A DNA stretch of 64,000 bases from Plasmopara viticola (GCA_001695595.3 MBPM02000110.1:62001-126000); one strand, 5' to 3'; positions 35,228 to 47,580 are shown, numbered from the stretch's first letter. Notes: generated from the letters alone by a model not told the origin. Translations and numbers: made by a program.

Positions 35228-37010
35228 CTATTTGACTGGTTGCAATGTGAGTTGGATAGCGTAACTCGATGGGTTCTCAGCACATGAGATGAAATAGTAC
35301 TGTGATCCGATCGTATTGTTTGTCACAAAGAGATCGTTTTGATTAGACTGATTTTGAAGGTAGTTGTTGATGTCGCTTGCCAAGTTTGAGCCTTTGGGGA
35401 GAGAAGTGACTGACTGGCTGCGAGAATCGATATCGGGGCTGATGAGTAACCACCTGATTATTGACATCGGCAAGCTCATTTGACCTACTAGTATATAATA
35501 ACCAAAAGAAAGTAAAAAAAATTGACGAAAGAGAAATCGACGACAATTGATGCCCTAAGCAATGATAAATCAGATGAATAGAATCTTTCGAAACCTGTAG
35601 CAAATATAGTCGTATGACTATGGTTCAACAATATTGAAACTCTGTCCAATCAACTACAGAAGATCAGCGTTAGTCATCTTGCCAAGGTGCCAAATTGGAT
35701 ATAGAAGCCTCGTTATATTAATAGGTCAAAGTTGGTCAACTTCAAACGCGAGTCTAAGAGATCGTCATCATGAGGTCTTTCACCATAGATAGCGCTTACT
35801 TTACCAATCAAGTGTAACTTCAGGGTAGTCAATTTTGTGTCGAGCGTAACATTTTGCTCGTCAGTCACAATCATGGTGATCAAGATGCTGATATGCCTTC
35901 AGCGGCGTTCGATCTTTTCATTAAGCATATCGAGAATCCACCAAATCAATCTTTTCATCTTAACTGGATATCACTCGATACTTCTGTTTTTTTTGGTGAG
36001 AGTATCCATGACTTTATGTAAAGCCTCGTATATATTAGCTCAAGATTGTTTATTAAGTCTAAGCGAGCTAAAGCTTCATCAGACGCTTAAATTGACTGTA
36101 GTATGAGGTAAAATTTTTTCATAAAGCTTGTCCAAAATGGACTTCATTTCAATATCGATTGATGGATTGTCGTCTCCGATTTGTTTTGCGCCTTCGTGCA
36201 CCTTTAAGCGGCTTACAAGACCATCGAGAAGCTGAATTCACGCTCCTGCTCATCTTTAAATACCAAACGGGGCTTCACTGAACTGCCTATCTTCTTTATA
36301 AACCTCCAGAGATCTACGAATGCATGAAAGACAAGCATTGTGAAGTCCATGGAAATTCACATGGAATGAACCAGCTTTACAGTATGGTCTCTTTTGTTTT
36401 TGCTCCATGATCGCTTTGTATTCAATAGCAAATAAAATATTTCTCGTAAATATCAATCGCAAGTGTTTTGTCGCTACCCGAAGAAGTGAAATTTCCATGA
36501 AGGATGCGATTACGACGGTCTTAAGGACCGCTTTGAGGCTTTGGAGCGGGCCTTGCAACAGGTACTGGCTTAGGCTCAAACGATGTCTCTAGTTTAAACA
36601 TTTTATCTGGCTCAACTGATGCAATTCAATTGGATGCATTTGATCGATCCGCGGTTTTGCTGTAGCTCGTGTCAGCAGCCATGGTGCTGTGGAGTGGCTT
36701 AGCATCTATCTCATTCCTCTCGCAATTGGTGAGCTTGGCATATGTTGGCGATTGGACTAAATAAGACTCAGCAATAGGTCGAACCATATTGAGTGCAATT
36801 GGCTTTCCATTGTACTTCACGAACAGTTTTAATATGATGTAACTGAAGCTATTGCTCGAACTTGTATAATCGTACTCACCTGGCTGTTTATTGAAAATGC
36901 GCCACAGGAGATTGCTGGGTTGTTCTCTAAGTGTGTTAGTCAAGAACTCGAGATAGGACTTGATCAAGCCCATCGTTGTAGTTTCCAACTGAACTGTTTG
37001 TGGTCCCATG
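35228..37010 (-). pseudogene. Unassigned coding relics, probably of viral origin
   Basis: The minus strand carries broken frames. One is 37009-36626, beginning MGPQTVQLETTTMGLIKSY and including LLWRIFNKQPGEYDYTSSS. A Pro-rich piece follows at 36610-36540, and a third is at 35479-35228 (NDLFVTNNTIGSQYYFISCA). Composition is AT-rich and unlike the neighbouring genes. The pieces lie next to D5-like and GIY-YIG relics and share their orientation and decay state, which suggests one inserted virus-like segment. I cannot assign functions to these pieces. Confidence 0.35.
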
Positions 37011-38276
37011 AGTTAAATATTCATTCAGATGTCAAAAGATTCCCTTGAAACTAATTAGCACCTTCAGAGCCACGCATCGGTGACCCTGACTTTGTCACTT
37101 CTGGGGTGAGCATGACACTTGCCCATACCAAACGAAGTGTAGATTCAAGAAATTAGTTCTCTTAGCTTTGGCCAACCGCTCAACATCTGATCGAGAGAGA
37201 AATAATTTACCACACGTTTCGTTGTGCTCCTTTGCGACTTTACCAGGGACGGACATCGGCTCTTTATAGCTGATGTTTTTTAACTCCTCCTCAGTCGTCA
37301 GTTGGTTTTCAGGCCTTGCAGCCCTGTCTTAAATTACTCAATTCCTTTCGAATCGTGTTGTAGTATTCAAATGCATCCCGATATATATTCTTGACCATTT
37401 TTCACATGACAACTAATGTAAGAATCAAACTCTCTTTGGTCGCGTGGATGCAATCAGAAACGCAACAATCGTCGAGTTCTGTACCTTATATGTCTTTTGG
37501 AAGGAAGCGTCGTTGTATTTGTTTGGATACTGAATATTGGCGATGAAATTTTTTATGGATCATTGCTTTTTCGCCCCCCCCCCTTGTAGAGCTTGATCGA
37601 TTGCCCGGTGTATAACTTAATCGTAGAGGCCAATCGATTGTTTTGAGCACTTCCTGAATTAATATCGCAAGTAATGATATCTTTGATTGCGTTTAGACTG
37701 AGTGTTTTAGATTTATTAACCTTTGATATTTTGTCTCTCGCCCTGTATATAAGAAATGCAGATACTCAGTTTAGATGTACAGGGAAGTTGCCGTCGATTT
37801 GTGTCATGCTCAGACTGACAGAATCCTACTCGGCAATCCCGTTCGTTTGAGCCACTCTCAATCGAACAAAGGTTATTCGCATTACTTCCACCTTGAAAAT
37901 TAGAAGAAACTCGTAAAGGCTTACGAATCGGGCAAAGGAACAACAATACATATGTCTCAAGGTGACATTCTACGTACTCATCAAATAGGACCTAGTGAAT
38001 CTAAATTCAGGAACAATCTTTGGAGTGGTTTCAAAATGGGTGCTGACGCTGCATGGAGCTTTTTCAAAGGCCAATCACCTTTGGACTCCCGGATGGTTAT
38101 GCCACCGCCGCTGGACTTGGGGATACTCCATTGCGTGGTTTGGTCATAGATGTGAGTGGTGTAAGAGGGGGGCGCTTTTGACTTGGATAAGAAAAATAAA
38201 TTTAGTTATGTTTGATCCTGATATACGAATGTTTCAGATATACAACAAAACTTAGATCGGTTCAATTCATAAAATC
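37011..38276. other. AT-rich segment within the virus-like block
   Basis: No intact gene. Small frames on both strands (minus 37946-37716; plus 37952-38149, starting MSQGDILRTHQIGPSESKF) look like coding fragments but match nothing I recognise. A run of ten C occurs at 37574-37583. Confidence 0.3.
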
Positions 38277-38640
38277 ATTTGCATTTGCTATGTCAGAAGC
38301 ACTTAAAAACTACTCAAACATCATATAAATGGGCATCGGTCTACTTTAAAGCGTTGCAATGAAGAGAAATCAACAAGTGAAATTGCAATATTTCCACATT
38401 TTCGACAGTATGGTTCATACGAGTTTAAAATCATGTTGATCAAGCAGTATGAAGTTGCCGATAGATCGCAGCTTCGTGCTTATAACACATTGGGGACGAA
38501 CGAAATAAAAAAATACTTGCGTAAATAAGGTTTCCCATTTGCACTATGAAACAGCAAAGGCAACAAGAGAATACGAGAAAATACTAAAAATGAAAAAGTG
38601 CTCGATGAAAGAATCAAACAATACAATGAGCTTCAAAACT
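38277..38640 (+). pseudogene. GIY-YIG nuclease-like relic
   Basis: A plus-strand frame reads ICICYVRST, then after one in-frame stop HHINGHRSTLKRCNEEKSTS, EIAIFPHFRQYGSYEFKI, MLIKQYEVADRSQLRA and a final CVNK after a frameshift. The order CYxxST, histidine spacer, EI..F..YGSYEFKI.LI..YE, late NK matches the GIY-YIG endonuclease domain as carried by many large DNA viruses and their parasites. The opening GIY-YIG strand itself is eroded. It is transcriptionally opposite to the D5-like relic next to it. Confidence 0.5.
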
Positions 38641-38828
38641 AATAGAGACTTGTCACGATGATTATTACCAATATAGAGGCAGGACGTATCACTTCAAATA
38701 TAAGAAGTATATCAATTGGGCGGAAGCTCAATAAACTACGTAGGCTTGGAATTAGCTCAATCTTTCTTTGTGTGTTTGCGCACGACCAACTTATCATCAT
38801 CCGGATTTCCATAAGAGAACGTGATGTT

Positions 38829-39760
38829 TTAGATAACATGAATACTTGATCGACTAAGGCGATCATATTTATCACAGCATCCTTTTTTGTATTGATTGCG
38901 ATAAGTCTTACAGGTGTTCAATTTATTTTCTACATATCTGTTTTCATCGAGCATAATATTTGAGATATTGCGTGTATCCGTAGGCGTTCTAAATATATCA
39001 TATTTCTCTATGATATACGCAATCGTAGCTTTATTTAACCGAGGAACTGAGATAGAAGCACTTTCTTCGTATATACATTTATCAAAGATGAATTGGTAGG
39101 TATTGTTCGTAGCCACACCAAGAAGGTTGCGGTTCTCACTGAACGATACCAGACAAAACGTCTCAGGCCCCTTGTTCTTGTATCTGTAACCAAACTGCAG
39201 ATAAGTTGATCGACAGCGGTGTAGAAAGACAACAAATTCCTGGTAGTTGATCTCAATTTCAAAACTCGTGTTTTTGCTTTCTTCCGGAGCGATTTCCTCA
39301 AAGTCCGCAGCCAAGATACGACAAATCATCCCACCAGCTTCATCTTTGTAGTTTGGTAGTTTGTTGCTATTGATAATAAGTTCTTTACTTGATCCGCCCT
39401 CACCAGACAGAAATACCATGAAAGCTTGGTCATCGAACGACCAATCATCAAGTAGATAAACTCGATAGCTTCATCATCGAACTGAAATTTCAAAACTGAT
39501 CAAGTAGAGGAGCATGGTCATTGTTAATCTCAAATCCCGAGTCAATGTATGTTCAAAACTGGATATTCTCTACGATATCAGCAATCAAAATAAATGTGGC
39601 GTTAAAAAGATTGTAGATACCATTCTTGAATCCGACATGTTTGTAATCTAGTAAAATGAACTCAAAGTCTAGATTGATGATGTTCTTGATGAAGTAAGGT
39701 AATTGCTGATGATCTTGTGATTTGCACGTATGAAACAGAGGCTCAGTTGCGAATACAAAT
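38829..39760 (-). pseudogene. D5-like primase-helicase relic of a large DNA virus or related element
   Basis: On the minus strand the frames read, in order, EPLFHTCKSQDHQQLPYF; FILLDYKHVGFKNGIYNLF (the hallmark D5 N-terminal region); an in-frame stop after ENIQF; IEFIYLMIGRSMTK; VFLSGEGGSSK (the Walker A of SF3-type helicases); then directly IINSNKLPNYKDEAGGMI and a C-terminal part ending near KKGCCDKYDRLSRSSIHVI. The stretch expected between Walker A and the SNKLP segment is missing, so the Walker B region is deleted. With stops and frameshifts the copy is dead. D5 proteins unwind and prime DNA in nucleocytoplasmic large DNA viruses, virophages and some Polinton-like viruses. Confidence 0.55.
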
Positions 39761-41208
39761 TCAAAAATGTAGCCAAATCATCGTATTTACGAACATAGCA
39801 CTATGGAAGCATACTCTTATGAATGGCACCAGATTGAAATTCATGCTTATATTTGTCTTTGACGAGATTGATCGGCTAATATCCAAAGGCGTTTTCTTTT
39901 CCTTTTCCTTGCCACCTTTCTTTTCTTTGACTTTCTTCGGCTCATATTCTTCTTTCCATTCGTTGTATGACGCGTGGTCAGTTCCGCCAGCAATGGATTT
40001 GATTTGAGCATCCGATAGCTTCTGATGAAAATTGGATGTTTTCCAGTCATCGAGCAATTTCTTTAATGCAGCGGCTTGATCAATTTGATCTGTCATTGTA
40101 TAGAGAATGCACAAATGTGGCTTCCGCATTAAGCCAAGATCGATGCGTCGATTGCGATATAGCACACCAGCAAGTTCCAGGTATTATTATTATAACGGCA
40201 CCACGATCACTTCATCATGCAACATAGTTTGTATGGACGCTGATCGCATAGTTCATTTGCCACACGATATTCTACAAAACTAAGTTTCTCCTAAAGCCCT
40301 TAGAAGGTTTTTTTGTCCTCACCTGATCTGGAGTAAATACGCTAACGCGAGGTTACTGTGCCATCTTTTCGATTTTCAAGTTGGATTAGTGAGATATGAC
40401 CCTGGTCGAATATTACCTGTGGATCTGCATCTTTAATGCTCTAATGATTGATTGGTATTTCCTCGCAAGTGAGCGCCAAGCATCAATTACTTCAGAACAA
40501 CTCAAAAGTCTTTATTCCCGTATTCAATTTATAGGTATCCCAAGTAGTGTCCTTAGCCTCTGCGTCAGTTCTTGTCATGGCTTTTGGCTTGGCCTTACGC
40601 TCCTTCATTTTGCGTTCAGACTGATCGATTACTATTAAATCACGTTTGAGTGTGCTTTCAATATTTTTGCCTTTAATTTTTTTTCTTGGTATAATCTTCA
40701 ACGAATTTTCGCAAGACATCGATTTGTTGCTGATCGAAAACAAGGTTCTCAGCTTCTGCGATTTCGTCACGATTTTCAAAATATTTTACAGAAATTGTGA
40801 GATATGCCCATCGTCTCAACTGCAACTCGGTCGGTGTATTGACCTCAGTAGCTGTCGAGGTCACTCTATTATCAGAATCGTCCGAAGTATATAATTGCTT
40901 CGAATTTGAATTGTATTCCTCCTTATTTCCCGCGCTACCCGCGATCATCGGTTTGACGATCGACTCATCCACATTTGTAACTTCACTTACTTTGACATTT
41001 GAAGCCACGACGGGTTCGATTACCGATGGCGCTGGTGTATCGACAACCTCGGCAACGACTGGGGCATTGACTTGTGGTAGCATTTTTCTACTATAATACG
41101 CTCCACGACAATCCTCTCACAATCCATAATAATTATAAGCTTGCCGCAAGGATCCTTGTTTCGTGCTAGCAGACACTGTTCTCCGTTCTTTTTGATAAAG
41201 TTGTACAT
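39761..41208 (-). pseudogene. Decayed upstream part of the D5-like gene or its neighbour
   Basis: Minus-strand pieces continue the same orientation upstream of the D5-like relic. The first is 41208-41020 with FIKKNGEQCLLARNKDPCGK, a Cys-rich motif. Next is 41083-40673, a Pro/Val-rich linker followed by LQLRRWAYLTISVKYFE. Then comes 40640-40492, basic. Last is 40165-39761 with KLLDDWKTSNFHQKLSDAQI and a lysine-rich tract. Frameshifts separate them. They could be one long N-terminal region of the D5-like protein or separate viral genes; the sequence alone does not decide. Confidence 0.4.
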
Positions 41209-42384
41209 TGTTATATCACTAAAGTAGTGTCAAGATTGAGCGTCACTTTCGACGTAAAATACGCTGTGGTGACATCGTCGAGCTTCGCTCCCATCTCTTT
41301 TTATATAAATTTGTATCCAATGCGCCTGCACATTTATACTTGTTGCCGTCTATGAATGTCAATTACAATGAGCTTAACGCAAGAATGTATAGAAGATGGG
41401 ACTTGATTTTTTATATGCTCGTAGTACTCGACAATCAATAGTAGTGACACGTCTTAATTTACTATGTGTATAGTATCTTGCGCAAAGCAGATCGCGCGCT
41501 TCGGCGACAAATCTCGAATCCCTTTTGCCATTCCAAAACTTAATTTGGTGACATTCTAGCCATCAGAATTCGAGAATTTGATCGCTTTTAACCGCAAAAG
41601 GTTCCAATAGTTTGCATCAAATTGTGGAGAGCGCTAAAATTTTCTTAAATCGGACTCGAACAACAATCATTGAAACACGCTTCCTTTACAATCGGTCCAC
41701 GAGCTCTTGAATTGGCTTAAGGTGCATTCGATTGAATATCAATTCACTGAAACATAAAAGTCTGCACATGATGCGTACGAGGAAAGCTTCATGATGGGTA
41801 TTTTTTTTGGCGAAATGAAAGAAAGACGCTAGCATTTGTGACCGATATACTGGAGCAGCTCGTAGCTGATTTTCTCGATTTGTAAACTTTGCCAATTCGT
41901 AATACAACCTCTAGAGATGGAAAAGAATCAGGACGAAGATACTTATCACACGCGGTAAGTTTTGTCGTTGTGTGAAGACTTATATGCGTGCAAGTACATG
42001 CCAGAGGACTGGCAACTACGCTACGACCAGCTCGTTTTTTATCTACATTTTTAGCGCATTGGCCTACCTCCGTATTCGACACCGGGAAACTCACAAACCA
42101 TACACGCAGGGTAAAAATACCTTACAAAGTCTCTGGCTGGAACGCGCGAGGACTGCAATTAAGATTTGCTAGGTAGAGGCCAAGTAGAAGTCGTGCTGCA
42201 AATACATGAAAGAGCACAGAAGATCCTGCGTGCAAGATTTGTGAATGAGATCAAGGTCTAGCAAATGAAGCAGCCACCAAGTTCACCTGGTAAAAGCAAC
42301 ACTCGAGAAGTTGTGGCAGCTATAGAAAACAAGACTTAACTAATCTTTTGAGCGCAAGGTCAGGCTGCATTTTGCTCAATGATC
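41209..42384. other. Intergenic spacer
   Basis: No gene is supportable. Short frames on both strands lack motifs. The spacer marks the end of the AT-rich virus-like block and the approach to the 3' end of the DPY30-domain gene. Confidence 0.4.
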
Positions 42385-43986
42385 TTAATCATCTTCTGCT
42401 GCAGCAGCTTGATCCTGAGCGTATTCGATCATAGCAGTGAGGCTCTCAGCATACGCAATTACAGCCAGGCTCCACACGTAGAGGCAGGAGGCCACGGGGC
42501 TCGCGGCATCAACATCCGTCTTCGAGATGTTGCTTAAGGTCTGTTTTGCCAAAGAAACTGCCGCTGGGGTTGCTGGTAAAGCGTCTCTAATGGCGCGAAG
42601 ACCGTTAGCGCTTGTACTGTCAGCTTCTGCCAACGATTTGATCGTCATTAAGGATGCCTCAAACGCCTTTAAGCTTGGTGCTAACATGTCTTCACCTAGC
42701 AATGGCGAAATCTGGTCCCATCTTGGCTGACCCGTTGCAGGACTGTACAGCTCGGTATGCTTGTAGCTAAGGAGCTCGAGCGCTGCTGCAAACGTCAGTA
42801 ATACTGATCCCTTGAACGGCACTACACGAGTAGACATGATCGATATCGTTGGAATGTGTGCCACCAATAGCGTTGTCAGAAACGATAGTCGGAACTCCGA
42901 TTCCTTTGTGGCACGTTGCTGTAGACTTGCCCCATGAGGTTCTTCACCTTCTGCTGGTGCTGGCAACAGTGTTGCCAGCTTTTCCTCTTGATCTGCCACT
43001 TGCACGGAAAATGCTACAAAAAACTCTTTTAGTAGAGGCTCGTCACTAGAGGATTGTCGCTCGTTGTCCTTTATATAAAGAGAACGCTCTTTCTCCTCGA
43101 GTGTAGTCAGAAAAAGCTCAGTGGCATGACGGAAGCGATCAATCTCTATCTTGGTAAACGTCCGTGCTTGACCCATCGTGTCGGCTGAAAAAACCAGCCA
43201 CTGCTCCAGCACGTTCGGTTCCTCTGCGTTGCTTTCATTGTACACGTCGGCATGCAAGTAGCTCTTGTATTGCCCAGCTCGCATAACGAGCGCGCCTAGC
43301 TTTGGTATCCCAAAAAACTTGACTCTCGGCTCGCGTAGTACATTTTCGACATGCACAAACGGCGGGGGAACGGCTGGAAGCGCATTGCCCTCGCCGTCGA
43401 TTGCAGCATCCCCATTTTCATCTGTTGGTGCGATTTCTTTGAATGCGTCAAATGTAACACCGTCACCCCGACGATTGGTTTCTTCATTGTCTGCTGGTTG
43501 AGTTACAAATCGGTCAACGACGGCAGACTTACGATGCTTGGAGCTTGCTATAAAATGGACGATTGTGTTTTCCTCTGCATTGACGCACTTGCGGCCGATA
43601 TAAGCTTCTTCGGCGTGAAGAGTCAAGCAGAGCCATTCGGAAAATTTCTGAACCATTCGAGCAACACTGGGTTCGTTTAGCAATTGGACTTGCAATTCGT
43701 TCTCCTCGTCACACATTCTTTTCCATTCCAACTCTTGGTGCTGTCGATTTCCTCCATCCATATGCTCTTCGCTAAGATCAAGCGGTGTAATGAGCGTCGA
43801 TTGCTTCTCTAGATTCTTGAGTCTCTGCTGAGCCTCCGCGTTGGCTGCGTGCTTGAGTAAAAAATGGCCTAGAAAGTCAACCGGGTCTTTCGGTTGCAAG
43901 ATTGCCAGCTGAGCCATTGCTTCTGTCAGTGGAACACTTACAACGTCGTGCAAGTATGCATGGTCCAGGTCAAAGTCGGTCGCCAT
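42385..43986 (-). CDS. DPY30-domain protein, radial-spoke RSP2-like
   Basis: A single exon of 533 residues starting at the ATG at 43986; one codon upstream is TTG. A DPY30 dimerisation motif occupies about residues 8-45 (YLHDVVSVPLTEAMAQLAIL followed by PKDPVDFLGHFLL). A charged helical segment and a region of mixed structure follow (about 100-300; includes FGIPKLGALVMRAGQYKSY), then a helical C-terminal half. DPY30 motifs dock on amphipathic helices in flagellar radial spokes and in chromatin complexes. A DPY30 motif plus a possible GAF-like region recalls radial-spoke protein 2, which suggests a zoospore-flagellum role; the GAF assignment is a guess. It stands alone between gene-poor stretches. 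Confidence 0.65.
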   Translation of the reverse strand: MATDFDLDHAYLHDVVSVPLTEAMAQLAILQPKDPVDFLGHFLLKHAANAEAQQRLKNLEKQSTLITPLDLSEEHMDGGNRQHQELEWKRMCDEENELQVQLLNEPSVARMVQKFSEWLCLTLHAEEAYIGRKCVNAEENTIVHFIASSKHRKSAVVDRFVTQPADNEETNRRGDGVTFDAFKEIAPTDENGDAAIDGEGNALPAVPPPFVHVENVLREPRVKFFGIPKLGALVMRAGQYKSYLHADVYNESNAEEPNVLEQWLVFSADTMGQARTFTKIEIDRFRHATELFLTTLEEKERSLYIKDNERQSSSDEPLLKEFFVAFSVQVADQEEKLATLLPAPAEGEEPHGASLQQRATKESEFRLSFLTTLLVAHIPTISIMSTRVVPFKGSVLLTFAAALELLSYKHTELYSPATGQPRWDQISPLLGEDMLAPSLKAFEASLMTIKSLAEADSTSANGLRAIRDALPATPAAVSLAKQTLSNISKTDVDAASPVASCLYVWSLAVIAYAESLTAMIEYAQDQAAAAEDD

Positions 43987-46639
43987 CAAAGGTAGAAAAG
44001 ACCAAAATATGGAGGGATACGTATATCTTAAAGCGTCGCGTCGTTTCGCGCCAAAATTATTTTGACATAATTAAAATTTGCCAAATAATTAAGTTTCGAG
44101 AAATTTGACCCATTGCGATGGCAAATTAGTGATACATAATACATTGACATTTTATTGAAAAATTCTGGGATTCTATCGCGTTTAGCGGGCAGGGCAGCTG
44201 ATCTATTCCGGGACCATTGCGAGGGTTTAGTAGACAATGTATCTGCGTAGGCGTAGGACTGACGACAAACCGCTGCCAGTTGTGTCGGGGTCATTCAACA
44301 CCTTGCACAGAGAAGGCGGGAAGGAAAAACTACGAAATTCCAGTATACGGGTATTCCTAATCTTGCGCGCAGTTTGCGCTGCTCAAAAGACTTGCTGGCC
44401 TAAGGGGCGGCTGCAGTTGCAGTTGTCCCGAGCTGAAACGCGTCAAGATGTTCAAGCTCTCGGAGCAAAATTTATGCTTTTGAGCTTTGGCGGTACAGGT
44501 CCGGTAGCCTCAGTAGTAGCGTCTAAAGCCGGTAAAACTTGAAAGTTTCCCCTTTTCAAGAAAAAATGCAAGCCTTCGCTTCTAAATCAACGAAACATAA
44601 TGGCCCGCGATCACCTACGATCAGTTGCGTGCGGCTTTCGCCCGGTCCTATCTAGGCCAAGCGAAAGCCGGGCACTTATCGGCGAGAACGTATTTTCTGC
44701 TCCAGCACAGGTGTCGTAGCTATTTGCTTGGAGAAAGCGCGTGGTCAAATCTCTGGCCTATACTTTATCCTTAGAATCAGTACAAATTGCGGATCGCTAT
44801 CTGATCGGAACCGAGAAACTACATAACTCTTGATACCAACCTTTAGTATTACCCTATGTTTCCAAACGTGGACTGATCACCATCAGAGTTTATCGGCAAG
44901 AAAATCTCGTGAAGGAAATGTCTCTTTATTACTCTCCGGTGTAGCATTTTCTAGAAATATGCAGTGAGCAGTGGTCATCAGACCATATACTACTTTTATG
45001 TGTACTGATCAGTAGTAGGTGCTGTCTTCTCATTGATGTTGAAACATCACATGACTTATGTAATACAAATATGATGAAACGATACACCTGTCCTGAGAAC
45101 ATTTGAGTGCAACATGTTTTACGGCAAGCTTTAGGCTCTGTCGGCGCTCACGCTTTCTTGCCTGCAAATAAAAAGGTGCGAGATTATTCATACAAATAAG
45201 AGAGTTGACGGCGTTCAAAGGATATGTCACATCTCAAATCCTGGAAGTGATTATGCTCACGAATTGAGCGGCTCATGGATGGGTGCACCTTGCACTAGAG
45301 TGCAGGTAACGACTGGTCACGAAGTACACAGGTCAAGTCGATGCATGATTGACCGTCCAGCCTTCAGCCAGGCCTTTTCGATATATGAAAACTATACACG
45401 CCTGAATATTATAAGAAGTAAGCCTCGCTCTTTTAAAGTGCCATGGATGGGCAGCTCGTCAAATTTCAGAATGGTCTCTTTGAGCCCACAGGCGTGGACC
45501 TAGTCTCAATGTACATAAGCGCTGCCGATCGAAATAACTTTCACGGTTGGTTGCGGCAAACAATGACTTATAGTCCGTGTCTGTCCCAATGCGGTCGACG
45601 TAGTGGACCAATAGCTTGCCCGAAGGCTTTAAAGGGTCCCTAGAAGTGTTCTTATTCTCAGAATCAGGCAAGCAGCCTTAATGTAAGCTCTTATGGTATA
45701 CGTGTGTATGATATAAGACATGAAAAATTAGTCCCTGGGAGATAGAATTACTTACTATTTCTAAGCTTTCGCCGTTAGAGCGTGCAATTGAGCCTAATTT
45801 GATAAAAATGCACTTGACCAACATATGTTAGGATTCGCCCTACATTTCTAAATTTAATACCGTCCCCTGGCTAGGGTGTATGCCTACAGAAAACAATAGC
45901 CGGAAGAACCCTAATGAATAACTATCGGCCAAACCACAAAGGACATATATATCTGATACGCACATTTGTTGCCCACCCCTATCAAATCTTGGGTATAAAT
46001 AGCACTCGTCCGGATGCCTTTCCGCCAAATCACTTCACAATTATCACAATTGTCGATTGCTCTACTACATTTCAAAAATACTTAGCTCTTGATAGTTTGC
46101 TTATCGTACTGCGAATTGCGTGTTAGTGGGCTTTTACCATCTGAGATCAGTTACCCATCCTCAAAAGATCGCATACAAGGTGCTCAGGTCTAGCGCATAG
46201 TGTCAGTACGATCTGGTCAAAACAAAGCAAAATTTTGGTGAAATTATGACCGCGAGAATGCTACCGTAGTCATATTCTACAAGAAACCATGCCAGGACAC
46301 AAAGAACTTTCACGCCTCCTTTTCGGATTTCTGGACTACGACGAGTGATTCCTAAAGGACCATTAATGCTGCTGCTCACAAAAACCAATTTCGACTGACT
46401 TGAGAGCGAACCACAAGACCCGACGCCTAGCACCTACCGTCAATGCTCCCACTCTTCATCTTCTGTAGCGGCAAGAGAAGGTCTCCGGCTTGCTAATCCA
46501 AATATGCAGTCCATTCTTTAAACTCTGCACAACTTATACGTCGACGTGAGCAGCAAAACGGTCAAACACTGATTCGGGCTCTGCTTGAGCGTCTGCATGC
46601 AAATCATTGGAGAATACTAATTTGAAAAGACTCCAATCA
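43987..46639. other. Gene-poor spacer
   Basis: No intact gene in about 2.6 kb. An inverted repeat with 10-bp perfect arms (CGGCTTTCGC at 44632-44641, GCGAAAGCCG at 44661-44670) sits in a locally GC-richer patch. Short frames at 45443-45643 and 45840-46433 have no motif I recognise and are probably decayed repeats. Confidence 0.4.
44632..44670. repeat. Short GC-rich inverted repeat
   Basis: Arms CGGCTTTCGC and GCGAAAGCCG, both 10 bp and perfect, are separated by 19 bp, with looser matching (CCCGG/CCGGGC) outside. It could fold as a hairpin or be a remnant of a transposon end. No adjacent gene explains it. Confidence 0.5.
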
Positions 46640-47580
46640 TTGCTTGACTCATTTGTTCTACGCACATTCCGGTTCAGCCAATTTGTTGCAACAATTTTAC
46701 TACAAGCTGGTAACGGTCTGTACTTATAAACCCAACAGAATTAAGAAGCCAATACTCCATGTTGTAAATATTTTGATCACCAATCTTACCGTAGCACTTT
46801 ACATTCCTGAGAAGAAAAAGCGAAGCAGAATTCTCATGAGCATTGAAGCATACTACAAAGCCTTTGAAGAAATTTGAAAGCCGAGACCGATTATAACAGA
46901 TCGAAAGCTAGCTTTGATGCGTGCTTGACCGTTGCATTTCCCGAAGTTCGCAAACTTTATATGCATTTGACATATCGACAAGCCAGATGCGAAAATGGCT
47001 CGGTTCCGATGCCGACTGGGCTCTGAATCTAAGAATATGGAAAGATGTTAGCATCGCCGGCTTTGTTAATAGTTTTCTCTGAAATTGGAACCAATTGAAA
47101 ACCATTTATGCAAGCCAGTAATGATACAGTGCTTGTCAAAGAGTAATGAGCATGTTGATGTAACGTTTATCAACGGAAAGCAACATCACGACAATTTTCT
47201 ATCCTCTCGAGTCGAAGGACCACACTCTGTGGTAGAAAGCTACATTACGGCTTCCACCCGGGATCCTCGCGCTGTACAGGCTCGCATTGCGCACGTTGTC
47301 GATCAGCAACTGGCAGATATCGCTTCAAATTTGCCAAAGTGCAACTTCGGGCTGTGTATGAGCATTTAAAACCATTTCCTGCCAATGTGAGAATTCACTC
47401 ACGAAACACATGGCAAAGTCATACAGCAATACAAGCTTGCTATTGAGGCCTTGCAAAATTTGAACTTGTCTTGTTTTGAAGTGACTCGGTGGAAATTGGA
47501 GCTTGCCTGCCAGCATGGCATTACCAGGTTGCTTCTGTCAGGGTCGTCCTTGAAAGTTGTTTCGTTTTTGTTCTTTTGTG
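46640..47580 (+). mobile_element. MULE (Mutator-like) transposase relic
   Basis: Plus-strand frames in shifting phase match the MULE transposase order: LTHLFYAHSGSANLLQQF, VCTYKPNRIKKPILHVVNI (the conserved DCTYKTNR..PLL..VG region with the catalytic aspartate changed to Val in VCTY), then ITDRKLALMRA, FPEVRKLYMHLTYRQA and, after a break, FLSSRVEGPHSVVESYI near 47195-47250. In functional elements the last motif reads TSRVEG near the C-terminus. Frameshifts and stops make it inactive. No terminal inverted repeats were identified by eye. Confidence 0.65.

Noticed and set aside
44237..44542. 101-codon plus-strand frame upstream of the DPY30 gene
   Set aside because: Arg/Ser-rich, no motif, and it lies in the likely promoter region of the divergent DPY30-domain gene.
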